In this document: positions 44,664 to 54,233 of the stretch, piece by piece | How the letters are laid out: every line of letters begins with the position of its first letter | Numbering within the stretch: the stretch's first letter is position 1 | Source of the DNA: Prosthecochloris ethylica | Lineage (GTDB): Bacteria > Bacteroidota > Chlorobiia > Chlorobiales > Chlorobiaceae | Strand: one strand, 5' to 3' | Length of the DNA stretch: 64,000 nt | Assembly (NCBI RefSeq): GCF_015234275.1 | Contig: NZ_JADGII010000006.1 | Made by a program: the position numbers and the translations under genes | Notes under the pieces: model-generated | What the model was told of the DNA's origin: nothing | What the model saw: only the letters and a program-made list of their open reading frames with translations | The model's database searches: none

Positions 44664-44972
44664 ATGAATTCAGCTGTCAGAATCGTCGCTGTCGAGAATG
44701 GGGGTGTGGCGACTGCGAAAGTTATTGTTCCCCATCCCAATGAATCCGGCAAAAGAAAAGATGAACAGGGGAATCTGATTCCTGCGCATTTCATTACCGA
44801 AGCAGAAGGTGCTCTCAACGGTTCGGAGCTGTTCGTGATGCAGCTTGGGCCTTCCGTGTCAAAAAATCCGTTTCTGCAGTTCCGCTTCAAAGCCGCGAAA
44901 GGAGATACGCTCAAGGTCCGCCTCAAGGATAACCGGCAGAATTCGTTCGAGGCGGAAACCGTCGTGAAATAA
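44664..44972 (+). CDS. soxZ: SoxZ sulfur-carrier partner
   Basis: A 102-residue immunoglobulin-like protein without signal peptide, exported as a complex with SoxY. Family features are AKVIVPHPNESGKRKDEQGN, then IPAHFITEAE, then PFLQFRFKAAKGDTLKVRL. The length is normal. Confidence 0.92.
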   Translation: MNSAVRIVAVENGGVATAKVIVPHPNESGKRKDEQGNLIPAHFITEAEGALNGSELFVMQLGPSVSKNPFLQFRFKAAKGDTLKVRLKDNRQNSFEAETVVK

Positions 44973-45022
44973 CGAGTTTGAGTAACAGCACTATTGCCAA
45001 TAAAAATAAAGGAGAATCGACT

Positions 45023-45400
45023 ATGGCAGGGAAAATTGCTTCATGGCTTGCGGCCGGAATGATCGGTGCGGCGGCCCTCTCCGGATGTAATCCGCAATCA
45101 TCGGAAAACGGTGGAAACGCCGTTCAGACTGCTGCGCCTGCAGAAGAGGGGTTCAATCCGAGAGGTCAGATACTGGCACTTTCATGTGCATCGTGCCATG
45201 GCACCGACGGAAAAAGTGAGGGGATCATGCCCGGGTTCTACGGAAAATCGCAGGTTTACCTTGAAAATGCCCTGAAGCAGTTCAAGAACGATGAGCGGTA
45301 TTCTACCGTCATGGGACGTCACGCGAAAGGGTACACGGATGAAGAGATCAAGCTTATCGCTGAGTATTTCGGCTGGGCATGTCAGCAAACAACCAACTAA
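45023..45400 (+). CDS. fccA: Flavocytochrome c sulfide dehydrogenase, cytochrome subunit
   Basis: A 125-residue monoheme c-type cytochrome. The heme site is CASCH and the distal Met lies probably in TVMGRH. The N-terminus has a lipobox (AALSGC), so the mature protein should be lipid-anchored facing the periplasm. It takes electrons from the FAD subunit encoded 15 bases downstream and passes them to the photosynthetic chain. ATG 45023 has AAGGAG at eight bases. Confidence 0.9.
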   Translation: MAGKIASWLAAGMIGAAALSGCNPQSSENGGNAVQTAAPAEEGFNPRGQILALSCASCHGTDGKSEGIMPGFYGKSQVYLENALKQFKNDERYSTVMGRHAKGYTDEEIKLIAEYFGWACQQTTN

Positions 45401-45415
45401 GAGAGGAGGAAAAGA

Positions 45416-46708
45416 ATGGACCATAAATTTACCCGCAGAGGATTTAACAAACTGGTTCTTTCAGGTATTGCCGGTTCGACACTCGGTGCGTTCGGTGCCG
45501 CTACCCCTCTTTTTGCCGCCCAGAAGCATGTCGTGGTCGTCGGCGGTGGGTTTGGAGGGGCTTCAGCCGCAAAGTACATCAGGAAGCTGGAGCCTTCGAT
45601 TGCCGTGACGCTCGTCGAGCCGGACAGCACGTTTTACACCTGCCCGTTCAGTAACTGGGTGATGGGCGGCCTGAAAGAGATGAGCGATATTGCCCAGACG
45701 TTCGATATTCTGAAAAACCGTTACAGTGTCGATGTCATTCATGATCTCGTTACCGAGATCGATCCGGTCAATCACAGTGTGAAGCTCAAAGGCGGAAAAG
45801 AGCTGAAATACGACAGGCTTGTCGTTTCACCGGGGATCGACTTCAAGTATGACGCTGTCGAAGGCTATAGCGAAGAGGTTGCCAACACGGTGATGCCTCA
45901 TGCGTATAAAGCGGGTCCGCAGACCGAGCTGATGACCACCCAGCTGAAAAACATGAAAGACGGGGACAATGTTCTGATCTGTCCTCCGGGCAATCCGTTC
46001 AGGTGCCCCCCCGGTCCGTATGAACGAGCCAGCCTGGTTGCACATTTCCTGAAAAAGTACAAGCCGAACTCCAAGGTCATCATTCTCGACGACAAGGAGA
46101 AGTTTTCGAAACAGGGGCTGTTCATGAAAGGTTGGCAGCGCCTGTACAGCGATATTATCGAGTGGAGGTCAGGGTCGATGGGCGGCAAGATTTCTGCTGT
46201 CGATGCCGATGCCATGACAGTCGAGACCGAGTTCGGTCCGGAAAAAGGTGGCGTTATCAATGTCATTCCGCCGCAGATGGCGGGCAAAATAGCCCGTGAT
46301 GCAGGCCTGACCGATTCGAGCGGATGGTGCCCGGTCAATCCGATTACCTTCGAATCAACCATTCATCCGGGTGTTCACGTTATTGGTGATGCCTGTATCG
46401 CCGGGGCTATGCCGAAATCCGGTTTTGCCGCCAGCAGCCAGGGTAAGGTTACCGCTGCCGGTATTATCAGGCTGATGCAGGGCAAGGTGCCTGCACCGCC
46501 ATCACTGGTCAATACCTGTTACAGTCTTGTGGCTCCCGGCTATGCGGTATCCGTTGCTGCAGTCTACAAGCTGACCAGTGACGGTATCGTCAGCATCAAG
46601 GGGGCGGGCGGTCTGACACCGATGGACGCCGACGATGATCAGCTCAGCGAGGAGGCCGTCTATGCGCGGGGCTGGTACAGGAATATTGCCCAGGATATCT
46701 GGGGATGA
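45416..46708 (+). CDS. fccB: Flavocytochrome c sulfide dehydrogenase, flavoprotein subunit
   Basis: A 430-residue FAD protein that oxidises sulfide to sulfur or polysulfide in the periplasm. It carries a Tat signal (TRRGFNKLVLSGIAGS), the FAD loop VVVGGGFGGASAAKYI, redox-cysteine regions TFYTCPFSNWVMGG and INTFES-like PITFESTIHPG, and the end VIGDACIAGAMPKSGFAAS. An AGAGGAGG site precedes the ATG. It closes the soxYZ-fccAB unit. Confidence 0.93.
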   Translation: MDHKFTRRGFNKLVLSGIAGSTLGAFGAATPLFAAQKHVVVVGGGFGGASAAKYIRKLEPSIAVTLVEPDSTFYTCPFSNWVMGGLKEMSDIAQTFDILKNRYSVDVIHDLVTEIDPVNHSVKLKGGKELKYDRLVVSPGIDFKYDAVEGYSEEVANTVMPHAYKAGPQTELMTTQLKNMKDGDNVLICPPGNPFRCPPGPYERASLVAHFLKKYKPNSKVIILDDKEKFSKQGLFMKGWQRLYSDIIEWRSGSMGGKISAVDADAMTVETEFGPEKGGVINVIPPQMAGKIARDAGLTDSSGWCPVNPITFESTIHPGVHVIGDACIAGAMPKSGFAASSQGKVTAAGIIRLMQGKVPAPPSLVNTCYSLVAPGYAVSVAAVYKLTSDGIVSIKGAGGLTPMDADDDQLSEEAVYARGWYRNIAQDIWG

Positions 46709-46735
46709 TCGTTCACGACAGTATCCTTCCGTTTC

Positions 46736-46769
46736 GAGAGGCTGTCACGCTCAGGCGTGGCAGCCTCTC
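46736..46769 (+). terminator. Hairpin after fccB
   Basis: A 14-bp stem with one internal mismatch and a four-base loop lies 27 bases after the fccB stop. It lacks a U-run, so it may act as a weak or RNA-stabilising terminator. Confidence 0.55.
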
Positions 46770-46888
46770 TGCCGTTACGGGAAGTCTTCGGTGCCTTCGT
46801 AACGTCCCGGTTGGCTTCATTGTTAATCAGACCCCTGTTTTATATATTGGCTGAATTATAATAACCGCCAGCAAAGTTTTATGCATGT

Positions 46889-48679
46889 ATGAAAAATAAA
46901 CGGTTTACCGCTTTCCTGATCGTTGCGTTAACAGCGCTTGCCCTGTGGTCGCTGTGGCCGACATACCAGGAGTACTCCTACAATAAACAACTCTCCCGGT
47001 TCAGCTCATCCGAAGACAGTCTTGCCTTTGTTCAGGAGCACAGAGAATCGCTGGACAATGCACGCGCAAAAAGCCTGAAACTCGGTCTCGATCTGAAGGG
47101 CGGTATGTACCTGGTGCTCGAGGTTGACCTGATCGATCTCCTCGACCAGCGGGCGTGGAACAAGGACGAGCAGTTCCGTGACATCCTGGCAACCGTGAAG
47201 GAGCGCGCTTCTGACTCCGGTGCACGGATCATCGATCTGCTTGCCGGGGAGTTCAGCCGGCAGGGAATTCGATTGAGCCGTTATTTCTACGATGTGCGGG
47301 ATACCGACGAGGAAGTCATTGCGAAGCTTCGCGACGAAGCAGAAGAGGCGCTCTCCCGTGCACGTGAGATTATCCGTAACAGGGTAGACCAGTACGGGGT
47401 GGCTGAGCCGCAGATCCAGGTGCAGGGCGCACGGCGTATCATTGTGGCTCTTCCGGGGGTTTCTGACCAGGAGCGTATCCGCAAGCTTCTTCGGGGTACC
47501 GCAAAGCTCGAGTTCAAGCTTGTCAGGGACCGTGAAGCCATGCTCGCAGGCCTCGAGCGCATCAACGCGGCCCTGGAGGAAGACGTGGAAAGCGGCAGCG
47601 AAGCCGGAGAGGATACGGTCGATGTTCCCGCCAACCCGCTGTTCGAGCATATGACGGTTATGGAGAATGGCCGTGTCTACGTGCCACAGTATTCACGCGA
47701 CTACCTGCTGTCGCTGTTCCAGCGTGACGATATCGCCAGGCTCCTGCCGAAGGATACTGAATTCAGGATGTCGGCCCGTACTATCGAGGGTCAGGACGGT
47801 ACGCAGTTTCATGATCTCTACCTCCTCAAGAAAACTCCGGAGCTGACAGGAAATGTGATCACGGAAGCCAAGGCGACATTCGGGGCTTCTGCCATGCAGC
47901 CCGAAGTGACCATGAAGATGAATGCCGAGGGGACGTCGAAATGGGCGCGGATCACCGGTGCAAATATCGGGCGCCAGATCGCTATTGTCCTGGATGGTGC
48001 GGTGTATTCGGCACCGGTCGTGGAGTCGAAGATTCCCGGCGGCAGTTCCGTGATCAACGGTATCGAGAGCCTCGAGGAGGCGCAGGACCTCGAGATCGTG
48101 CTCAAGGCTGGCGCTCTTCCCGCTCCGGTACGGATTATCGAAGAGCGGACCGTCGGGCCCTCGCTGGGTTCGGATTATATCCGTTCGGGCCTGCTGTCAG
48201 CCGGATGGGGGCTGTTTATCGTTGCCGTTTTCATGATTTTCTACTACCGCAAGGCGGGGATCTCGGCTGATCTCGCCCTGGTGTTGAATATTCTTTTTGT
48301 GCTGTCCGTGCTTGCCGGTTTCGGCGCTGCACTGACACTGCCGGGTATTGCCGGTCTTGTGCTGACTATTGGTATGGCTGTCGATGCCAATGTGCTGATT
48401 TTCGAACGCATACGGGAGGAGATCGGCCAGAAAAAGAATCTGCGTACAGCGGTTGAAACCGGCTACAGCAAGGCATTTTCAGCTATCATCGATTCCCAGA
48501 TTACCACACTTGGCGCAGGTTTTCTGCTCTATGTCTACGGAATAGGCCCGATCCAGGGATTTGCCGTGACGCTGATGATCGGGACCGCAGCCAGCCTCTT
48601 CACCGCTCTGGTGGTGACCAAGGCGATTTTTGACCTGCTGATCAGTAAAAATCTCCTTACGGAGAGAAGTTTCGGTTAA
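46889..48679 (+). CDS. secD: Protein translocase subunit SecD
   Basis: A 596-residue inner-membrane protein that uses the proton gradient to pull secreted proteins through SecYEG. It has an N-terminal helix, then LGLDLKGGMYLVLEVD, a large periplasmic domain and six C-terminal helices with GMAVDANVLIFERIREE. The usual partner secF follows 21 bases later. Confidence 0.96.
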   Translation: MKNKRFTAFLIVALTALALWSLWPTYQEYSYNKQLSRFSSSEDSLAFVQEHRESLDNARAKSLKLGLDLKGGMYLVLEVDLIDLLDQRAWNKDEQFRDILATVKERASDSGARIIDLLAGEFSRQGIRLSRYFYDVRDTDEEVIAKLRDEAEEALSRAREIIRNRVDQYGVAEPQIQVQGARRIIVALPGVSDQERIRKLLRGTAKLEFKLVRDREAMLAGLERINAALEEDVESGSEAGEDTVDVPANPLFEHMTVMENGRVYVPQYSRDYLLSLFQRDDIARLLPKDTEFRMSARTIEGQDGTQFHDLYLLKKTPELTGNVITEAKATFGASAMQPEVTMKMNAEGTSKWARITGANIGRQIAIVLDGAVYSAPVVESKIPGGSSVINGIESLEEAQDLEIVLKAGALPAPVRIIEERTVGPSLGSDYIRSGLLSAGWGLFIVAVFMIFYYRKAGISADLALVLNILFVLSVLAGFGAALTLPGIAGLVLTIGMAVDANVLIFERIREEIGQKKNLRTAVETGYSKAFSAIIDSQITTLGAGFLLYVYGIGPIQGFAVTLMIGTAASLFTALVVTKAIFDLLISKNLLTERSFG

Positions 48680-48700
48680 TATCAACACAACAGGATTGAG

Positions 48701-49633
48701 ATGATGCAGTTGTTTTCTAAAACAGACATAGATTTTATCAGCTACCGGAAAATAGCCTACGGTATTTCACTGGTGCTGGTGATTGCCGGTGTGGTATCGC
48801 TGCTGTTCAGGGGCCTGAATTACGGCATCGATTTCAAGGGAGGCACCGAAGTGGTCCTGCGCTTCGAGCAGGAGATCGCTGTCGGTGACGTGCGCCAGGT
48901 GCTGAGGGATGCCGGAGTCAGCGGTTCGATAAAAAGCTACGGTACGGAGCGCTCTATCCTTGTCCAGACGGATTTCGAGGGAGATGTCAACCAGCTCAGG
49001 ACGCTGGTTTCCAATGCCCTGAATGACCGTTTCAGCGAGAACCCGCATGAACTGCTCCGTATCGATGCCGTCGGGCCGAGCATCGCTTCGGACCTGAAAT
49101 GGGCGGCCCTGAAAGCCCTGCTTGGAGCGGTGATTGCGATTCTGCTCTATGTCGGGATCCGTTTCGAGTTCCGTTTTGCCGCTGCCAGCATTGTGGCTAT
49201 TTTTCACGATGTCTTCATTGTGCTGGGGCTTTTCAGCCTGCTGGGGGGCGTGTTCGATGTCATGCCGCTCGATATCAACCAGAGCATCATTGCGGCATTC
49301 CTGACAATTGCAGGTTACTCGATCAACGATACGGTGGTTGTGTACGACCGTATCAGGGAAAACATCAGGTCCCAGAAAAGCGCGGACTACCCGAAGATTT
49401 TCAATACCAGCCTGAACCAGACGCTCAGCAGGACCATTATCACCTCGGGAACCACCTTTCTGACCGTTCTGGTACTCTTTATCTTTGCCGGTCCGGCAAT
49501 TCGGGGTTTTTCCTTTGCTATATTGATTGGTATTGTTGTCGGTACCTATTCGTCGATCTTTATTGCTGCACCGGTCGTGCTTGACTGGCAGCTCCGGTCG
49601 AAAAAGCCGATACGGCTCAGAGGCAGCAATTGA
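48701..49633 (+). CDS. secF: Protein translocase subunit SecF
   Basis: A 310-residue partner of SecD with six helices. Signatures are LNYGIDFKGGTEVVLRFE and AGYSINDTVVVYDRIRE. ATGATG at 48701 or 48704 starts it; the spacing to secD shows co-transcription. Confidence 0.95.
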   Translation: MMQLFSKTDIDFISYRKIAYGISLVLVIAGVVSLLFRGLNYGIDFKGGTEVVLRFEQEIAVGDVRQVLRDAGVSGSIKSYGTERSILVQTDFEGDVNQLRTLVSNALNDRFSENPHELLRIDAVGPSIASDLKWAALKALLGAVIAILLYVGIRFEFRFAAASIVAIFHDVFIVLGLFSLLGGVFDVMPLDINQSIIAAFLTIAGYSINDTVVVYDRIRENIRSQKSADYPKIFNTSLNQTLSRTIITSGTTFLTVLVLFIFAGPAIRGFSFAILIGIVVGTYSSIFIAAPVVLDWQLRSKKPIRLRGSN

Positions 49634-49690
49634 GCTGTGGGGTGGCGGATGTGCAGGTTTTCAGGATTTTGAACGAAACGTAAGCGGATT

Positions 49691-51025
49691 ATGAAAAAAG
49701 CTGTTTTCAGGATTTTTATTGCATGTGCCCTGCTTGGTTCACCGGCATTGACCAGTCCGGCGACGGCGGCGACCGTGGTGGACGGAATTGCCGCGGTTGT
49801 CGGCAACGAGATTATTCTTCAGTCGGAAATCGAAGAGCAGGCGGTGCTGACGCAGCTGCAGTTCCCGGAGGCCTCTGACGACAAGGATCTCCGGAAGCAG
49901 ATTCTCGACAATCTCGTGATGCAGAAAATTGTGCTCACCAAGGCCAAGCTTGACAGTGTAACGGTCAACGAGAGCCGAATCGATACGGAGACCGACCAGA
50001 AACTGATGTTTCTCAGGGAGCGTTTCAGTTCCATCGAAGCCATGGAGAAACGTTTTGCGAAGCCGTATGCCGTTATCGAAAAAGAGATCAGGGAAGATAT
50101 CCGCAACCAGCAGCTGATCGAGAGCCTCCGGCGTGAGCGTATGAGCGGGGTGACGGTCACCTATGAGGAGGTTGAGGAGTTTTATGAGCAGAACCGGAAA
50201 CAGTTGCCTGTTATCCCTGAATCTGTCCGGATTTCGCAGATTGTGCTCTATCCACAGGTGACGGCCGCGAGCAAGGCCGCAGCACGGGAGCGCGTGGAGG
50301 AGGCCCTCCTGAAACTGCGAGAAGGAGCTGATTTTGCGGAGATTGCCCGTGAGTATTCCCAGGATCCCGGTTCGGCGGCTGTGGGTGGAGATCTCGGGTA
50401 CTCGAAGCGCGGAGAGTTTGTCAAACCCTTCGAAGAAGCTGCGTTCGCACTCGAGAAAGGGGAGGTTTCCGGTATTGTCGAAACCCGTTACGGCTACCAT
50501 ATCATCCAGGTGCTCGAGCGAAAGAATGACACGATTCACACCCGCCACATTCTTGCCGTATTCGATCGTTCGAACCTTGACAGGGAGGCTGCCCGTGAGC
50601 GGCTGGCCGATATCCGTCAGGCCGTGCTCGACGGGAAGGAGTCATTTGCCGACATGGCGAAACAGTATTCTGACGATCCTGTTTCAGCGGCGTCAGGCGG
50701 AGTGATCCGTCAGAAGGGTTCCGGTGGTGTCGATGGCCTGTTTCCTGTCAGTTCACTCAAAGAGCCTCTGAAAGGCATTGTCGGCAGCCTCGATGACGAA
50801 GGGGATATCAGCAGACCTGTGCTGATCGAGGTGGAGTCGGGGGAACCGTTCTACGCTATTTTCCGTCTCGACAGAAAGGTGCCTCGACATACGATGGATC
50901 TTTCGAAGGATTATGCCAGGCTCGAGCAGCTGGCTATCGACCGCAAACAGCAGGCAAGGTTTGCTGAGTGGGTCGACAGCCTGAAAAAAGAGATTTACAT
51001 CAGAGTGTATGGCTCAGACGTCTAA
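49691..51025 (+). CDS. SurA-like periplasmic peptidyl-prolyl isomerase
   Basis: A 444-residue exported chaperone. It has a signal peptide (VFRIFIACALLGSPALTSPA), a SurA N-terminal domain (DGIAAVVGNEIILQSEIEEQ) and two parvulin domains (VRISQIVLYPQ to RYGYHIIQVLE, and HTRHILAVFD to the end). It helps outer-membrane proteins fold. Its end overlaps the convergent gyrB end by 12 bases. Confidence 0.9.
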   Translation: MKKAVFRIFIACALLGSPALTSPATAATVVDGIAAVVGNEIILQSEIEEQAVLTQLQFPEASDDKDLRKQILDNLVMQKIVLTKAKLDSVTVNESRIDTETDQKLMFLRERFSSIEAMEKRFAKPYAVIEKEIREDIRNQQLIESLRRERMSGVTVTYEEVEEFYEQNRKQLPVIPESVRISQIVLYPQVTAASKAAARERVEEALLKLREGADFAEIAREYSQDPGSAAVGGDLGYSKRGEFVKPFEEAAFALEKGEVSGIVETRYGYHIIQVLERKNDTIHTRHILAVFDRSNLDREAARERLADIRQAVLDGKESFADMAKQYSDDPVSAASGGVIRQKGSGGVDGLFPVSSLKEPLKGIVGSLDDEGDISRPVLIEVESGEPFYAIFRLDRKVPRHTMDLSKDYARLEQLAIDRKQQARFAEWVDSLKKEIYIRVYGSDV

Positions 51026-52945
51026 ACGCCGGACGTAACGGGCGTTTTTCTCGATGAAGTCACGGCGCGGATCAACCTTGTCACCCATCAGGGTCGAGAA
51101 GATCTGGTCCGCTTCCATGGCGTTCTCCACGGTAACCTGCATCAGTGAACGGTGGGCCGGGTCCATGGTTGTGCTCCAGAGCTGTTCTGGGTTCATCTCG
51201 CCAAGACCTTTGTAACGCTGGATACTGATCCCCTGCTTTCCTTTCAGCTTCTTTTTCATGTCACCTGCTATTGCATTGCGCTCATCGTCATCCCAGGCGT
51301 AGCGCTGTTCCCTGCCTGACTTGATCAGGTAGAGAGGAGGCTGTGCGATAAACACTTTTCCTGCTTCGATGAGCGGGCGCATATGACGGAAGAAAAATGT
51401 CAGGAGCAGGGTCCTGATGTGGGCCCCGTCGACATCGGCGTCAGTCATGATGATGATTTTGCCGTAACGGAGTTTTTCGGCAATGAATTCGTCTTCTCCG
51501 AAACTGGTTCCGAGAGCGAGGATGATGGTTTTGATCTCCTCGTTTTCCAGCATCTTGTGCAGACGGGCTTTTTCGACATTGAGAATTTTACCCTTCAGCG
51601 GGAGAATGGCCTGGAAGCTTCTGTCCCGCCCCTGTTTCGCACTGCCTCCCGCGGAGTCACCCTCGACAATGTAGAGTTCGCAATGTTCGGGATCGTTGAT
51701 CGAACAGTCAGCCAGCTTGCCCGGCAGGCCGGTGCTTTCCAGTACCGATTTGCGCCTGGTCAGCTCTTTGGCCTTGCGTGCCGCATCCCTGGATAGTGCC
51801 GCTCCCTTGACCTTTTCGATGATGGTTTTCAGCACATTGGGGTTGCTTTCGAGAAAGTCTGCCAGCTGTTCGTTGACAATGCTTTCGACAATGCTCTGGG
51901 TTTCCGAGTTGCCGAGCTTGGTTTTTGTCTGGCCTTCGAACTGCGGTTCGGCGACTTTCACCGAGATAATCGCTGTCAGGCCTTCCTTGAAGTCTTCACC
52001 GGTCAGTGAAATCTTGAGGTTTTTCAGCAGGTCGTTTTTCTGGGCATAGGAGTTCAGGGTTCTTGTCAGCGCCTTGCGGAAACCGGTGACGTGGGTACCG
52101 CCTTCATGAGTGTTGATGTTATTGACGTAGCTGAAGACGTTTTCCTGGTAGGAGTCGTTGTACTGCAGGGCGATTTCTACGATCGTGCCGTTGCGTTCGC
52201 CATTGAGGTAGACCGGCTCCTTGGCCAGCGCGATACGGTTGTGATCGGTGAAGGTGACAAACTCCCTGATCCCCCCTTCGAAATGGAACTCTTCTTCGGA
52301 ACCGTCCGTATCCCTGACAGAAATCCGAAGGACGCTGTTGAGAAAGGCAAGCTCCCGCATGCGGTCGATAATGACATCCTTGCGGAATTCGGTCGTCTTG
52401 AAAATTGATCCGTCCGGCTTGAATGTGGTTTTGGTCCCGGTCTTGTCTGTCTCGCCGATCACCCGGACGTCGCACTGCGGGACACCCTGCTGGTAACGCT
52501 GGAACCATATTTTTCCTTCGCGGTAGACTTCGACTTCACACCATTCCGACAGGGCGTTGACGACCGATGCGCCGACGCCGTGCAGACCGCCGGAGACCTT
52601 GTAGGCTCCTTTGTCGAACTTGCCTCCTGCACCGATAACGGTCATGACCAGTTCGAGTGCGGATTTCTTTTTCTGCGGATGAATGTCGACCGGGATTCCG
52701 CGACCGTTGTCAGAGACGGTGACCGAACCGTCCTCGTTGAGTGAAAGCTCGATCAGGTCATTGTATCCGGCCAGCGTTTCATCGATGGAGTTGTCGACAA
52801 TCTCGTAGATGAGGTGATGCAGTCCCCGGACATTGATATCGCCGATATACATGGCAGGACGCTTGCGTACATGCTCGATGCCATCGAGAATCTGAATGTT
52901 GGTTGCCGCGTATGATGAAGCTGAATGAGTCTGGGTCTCTGACAT
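51014..52945 (-). CDS. gyrB: DNA gyrase subunit B
   Basis: A 643-residue ATPase subunit of type II topoisomerase. The GHKL ATP site reads EIVDNSIDETLAGY, DNGRGIPVDIHP and SGGLHGVGASVVNALS; the TOPRIM domain reads YIVEGDSAGGSAKQGRDR and DADVDGAHIRTLLL. The end YKGLGEMNPEQLW fits GyrB rather than ParE length, which is close, so ParE is a minor alternative. It lies on the minus strand near the origin. Confidence 0.93.
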   Translation of the reverse strand: MSETQTHSASSYAATNIQILDGIEHVRKRPAMYIGDINVRGLHHLIYEIVDNSIDETLAGYNDLIELSLNEDGSVTVSDNGRGIPVDIHPQKKKSALELVMTVIGAGGKFDKGAYKVSGGLHGVGASVVNALSEWCEVEVYREGKIWFQRYQQGVPQCDVRVIGETDKTGTKTTFKPDGSIFKTTEFRKDVIIDRMRELAFLNSVLRISVRDTDGSEEEFHFEGGIREFVTFTDHNRIALAKEPVYLNGERNGTIVEIALQYNDSYQENVFSYVNNINTHEGGTHVTGFRKALTRTLNSYAQKNDLLKNLKISLTGEDFKEGLTAIISVKVAEPQFEGQTKTKLGNSETQSIVESIVNEQLADFLESNPNVLKTIIEKVKGAALSRDAARKAKELTRRKSVLESTGLPGKLADCSINDPEHCELYIVEGDSAGGSAKQGRDRSFQAILPLKGKILNVEKARLHKMLENEEIKTIILALGTSFGEDEFIAEKLRYGKIIIMTDADVDGAHIRTLLLTFFFRHMRPLIEAGKVFIAQPPLYLIKSGREQRYAWDDDERNAIAGDMKKKLKGKQGISIQRYKGLGEMNPEQLWSTTMDPAHRSLMQVTVENAMEADQIFSTLMGDKVDPRRDFIEKNARYVRRLDV

Positions 52946-53010
52946 AATGGTTCAACGTGGTTTTTCTCGAAAATCCTGATCTTGAAGATAACGAAAATTG
53001 AGGTGATTTG

Positions 53011-53394
53011 CTATTCGACAGCAAAAGCATTCCTGATGTGCTGAAGGCTGTAATCCGTGATGTCATCCTCGTTCCAGCCGTTTGCGATGATGGCGACGAC
53101 ATCGAACCGGCAGTCCGGCTCTCCGGGGTAGTCGAACGCCAGAAACGCACGGGCCGTTCTGATGATTTCACGCTGTTTGGCCCTGGTGACCGCTTCGAGC
53201 GGATGGCCTGCACGCAGCGAGGCCCTGGTCTTGACTTCGATAAAGCAGAGGACCGGCCCATCGAGAGCGATAATGTCGATCTCGTTACGGCGGTATCGGT
53301 AGTTGCGCCGGATGATGCGCATCCCCTGGTCGGCAAGCCAGCCGGCCGCGATCTGTTCACCCCGGCGCCCGAGATCGTGTGGAATGAGTGGCAT
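53011..53394 (-). CDS. YraN/UPF0102 family nuclease-like protein
   Basis: A 127-residue protein with the Holliday-junction-resolvase-like fold: GRRGEQIAAGWLADQGMRI, then RNEIDIIALDGPVLCFIEVK. The D, E and K residues form the PD-(D/E)XK pattern. Its function is unknown. It follows rnhB by 13 bases, a common pairing in bacteria. Confidence 0.9.
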   Translation of the reverse strand: MPLIPHDLGRRGEQIAAGWLADQGMRIIRRNYRYRRNEIDIIALDGPVLCFIEVKTRASLRAGHPLEAVTRAKQREIIRTARAFLAFDYPGEPDCRFDVVAIIANGWNEDDITDYSLQHIRNAFAVE

Positions 53395-53407
53395 ATGCTC
53401 TCGGCGG

Positions 53408-54028
53408 TTATTTTTCTCCGAGCTCCCTCAGCCTGAAACTCGAACGGTGAATCGGCGTTCGGCCGTATGTTCTGATCGCTTCGATATGTTTCCTGGTCGG
53501 GTAGCCGAAATGATGTTCGAAACCGTATTCAGGGTATGTTCCTGCTGCCTCTGACATGATGCTGTCACGGTGGGTTTTTGCAAGAATTGAGGCTGCCGCA
53601 ATCGAGAAGACCGATGCGTCGCCTTTGACAATCGTGATGTAGGGGATCGGCAGCGCAGGGCGGAACCGGTTGCCGTCGATCAGGAGCAGTGACGGCAGGG
53701 GGACCAGGGATTCCACGGCTCTGTTCATCGCAAGCATGGTCGCCCCGAAGATGTTGAGCCGGTCGATCTCCTCAGGCCCTGCTTCGGCAACCGCGACCAT
53801 GAGAGCCGATGACCTGACCGCTTGTGCCAGCTGTTGCCGCCGTGCGGGGCTGAGCTGTTTCGAGTCGTTGAGTCCGTCAAGTTCGGGGCCCGGCCTGAAG
53901 TTGCGCGGAAAGACCACAGCCGCTGCCACGACAGGGCCCGCCAGCGGGCCTCGGCCTGCTTCGTCGATGCCGCAGACGCGGGGAACGTCGCGCCAGAATT
54001 TTTCTTCGTTGTCGGTTGTTACTGCCAA
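53408..54028 (-). CDS. rnhB: Ribonuclease HII
   Basis: Removes RNA from RNA-DNA hybrids. The 206-residue enzyme has the catalytic block VCGIDEAGRGPLAGPVVAAA, LNDSKQLSPARR, LIDGN and KGDASVFSIAAASILAK. The start is uncertain: the frame is open to ATG 54100 and further, but that part is AT-rich and reads like a promoter region. TTG 54028 gives the usual length of about 206. Confidence 0.92.
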   Translation of the reverse strand: MAVTTDNEEKFWRDVPRVCGIDEAGRGPLAGPVVAAAVVFPRNFRPGPELDGLNDSKQLSPARRQQLAQAVRSSALMVAVAEAGPEEIDRLNIFGATMLAMNRAVESLVPLPSLLLIDGNRFRPALPIPYITIVKGDASVFSIAAASILAKTHRDSIMSEAAGTYPEYGFEHHFGYPTRKHIEAIRTYGRTPIHRSSFRLRELGEK

Positions 54029-54233
54029 GGAATGAAGGGCGAAAATGATGAAAATTTGCGCTTTTATCAAAAATGTTAAATAATACAGGTTACATTTCAT
54101 AAAAGTACCTGCGCTTTTCAATGAGCTCCGGGGTCTCGGAAGGCGGTGTCGACCGCCGTGAGGGTGACGGGTGCAGAGAACGGAGAACCTGAGCGGCTTG
54201 CCCGGAGATACGAACATTTAGAACACGTTGTGT

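Noticed and set aside
54142..54157. 6-bp hairpin in the RNase E/G leader as an autoregulation site
   Set aside because: Too short and common to claim a regulatory role from sequence alone.
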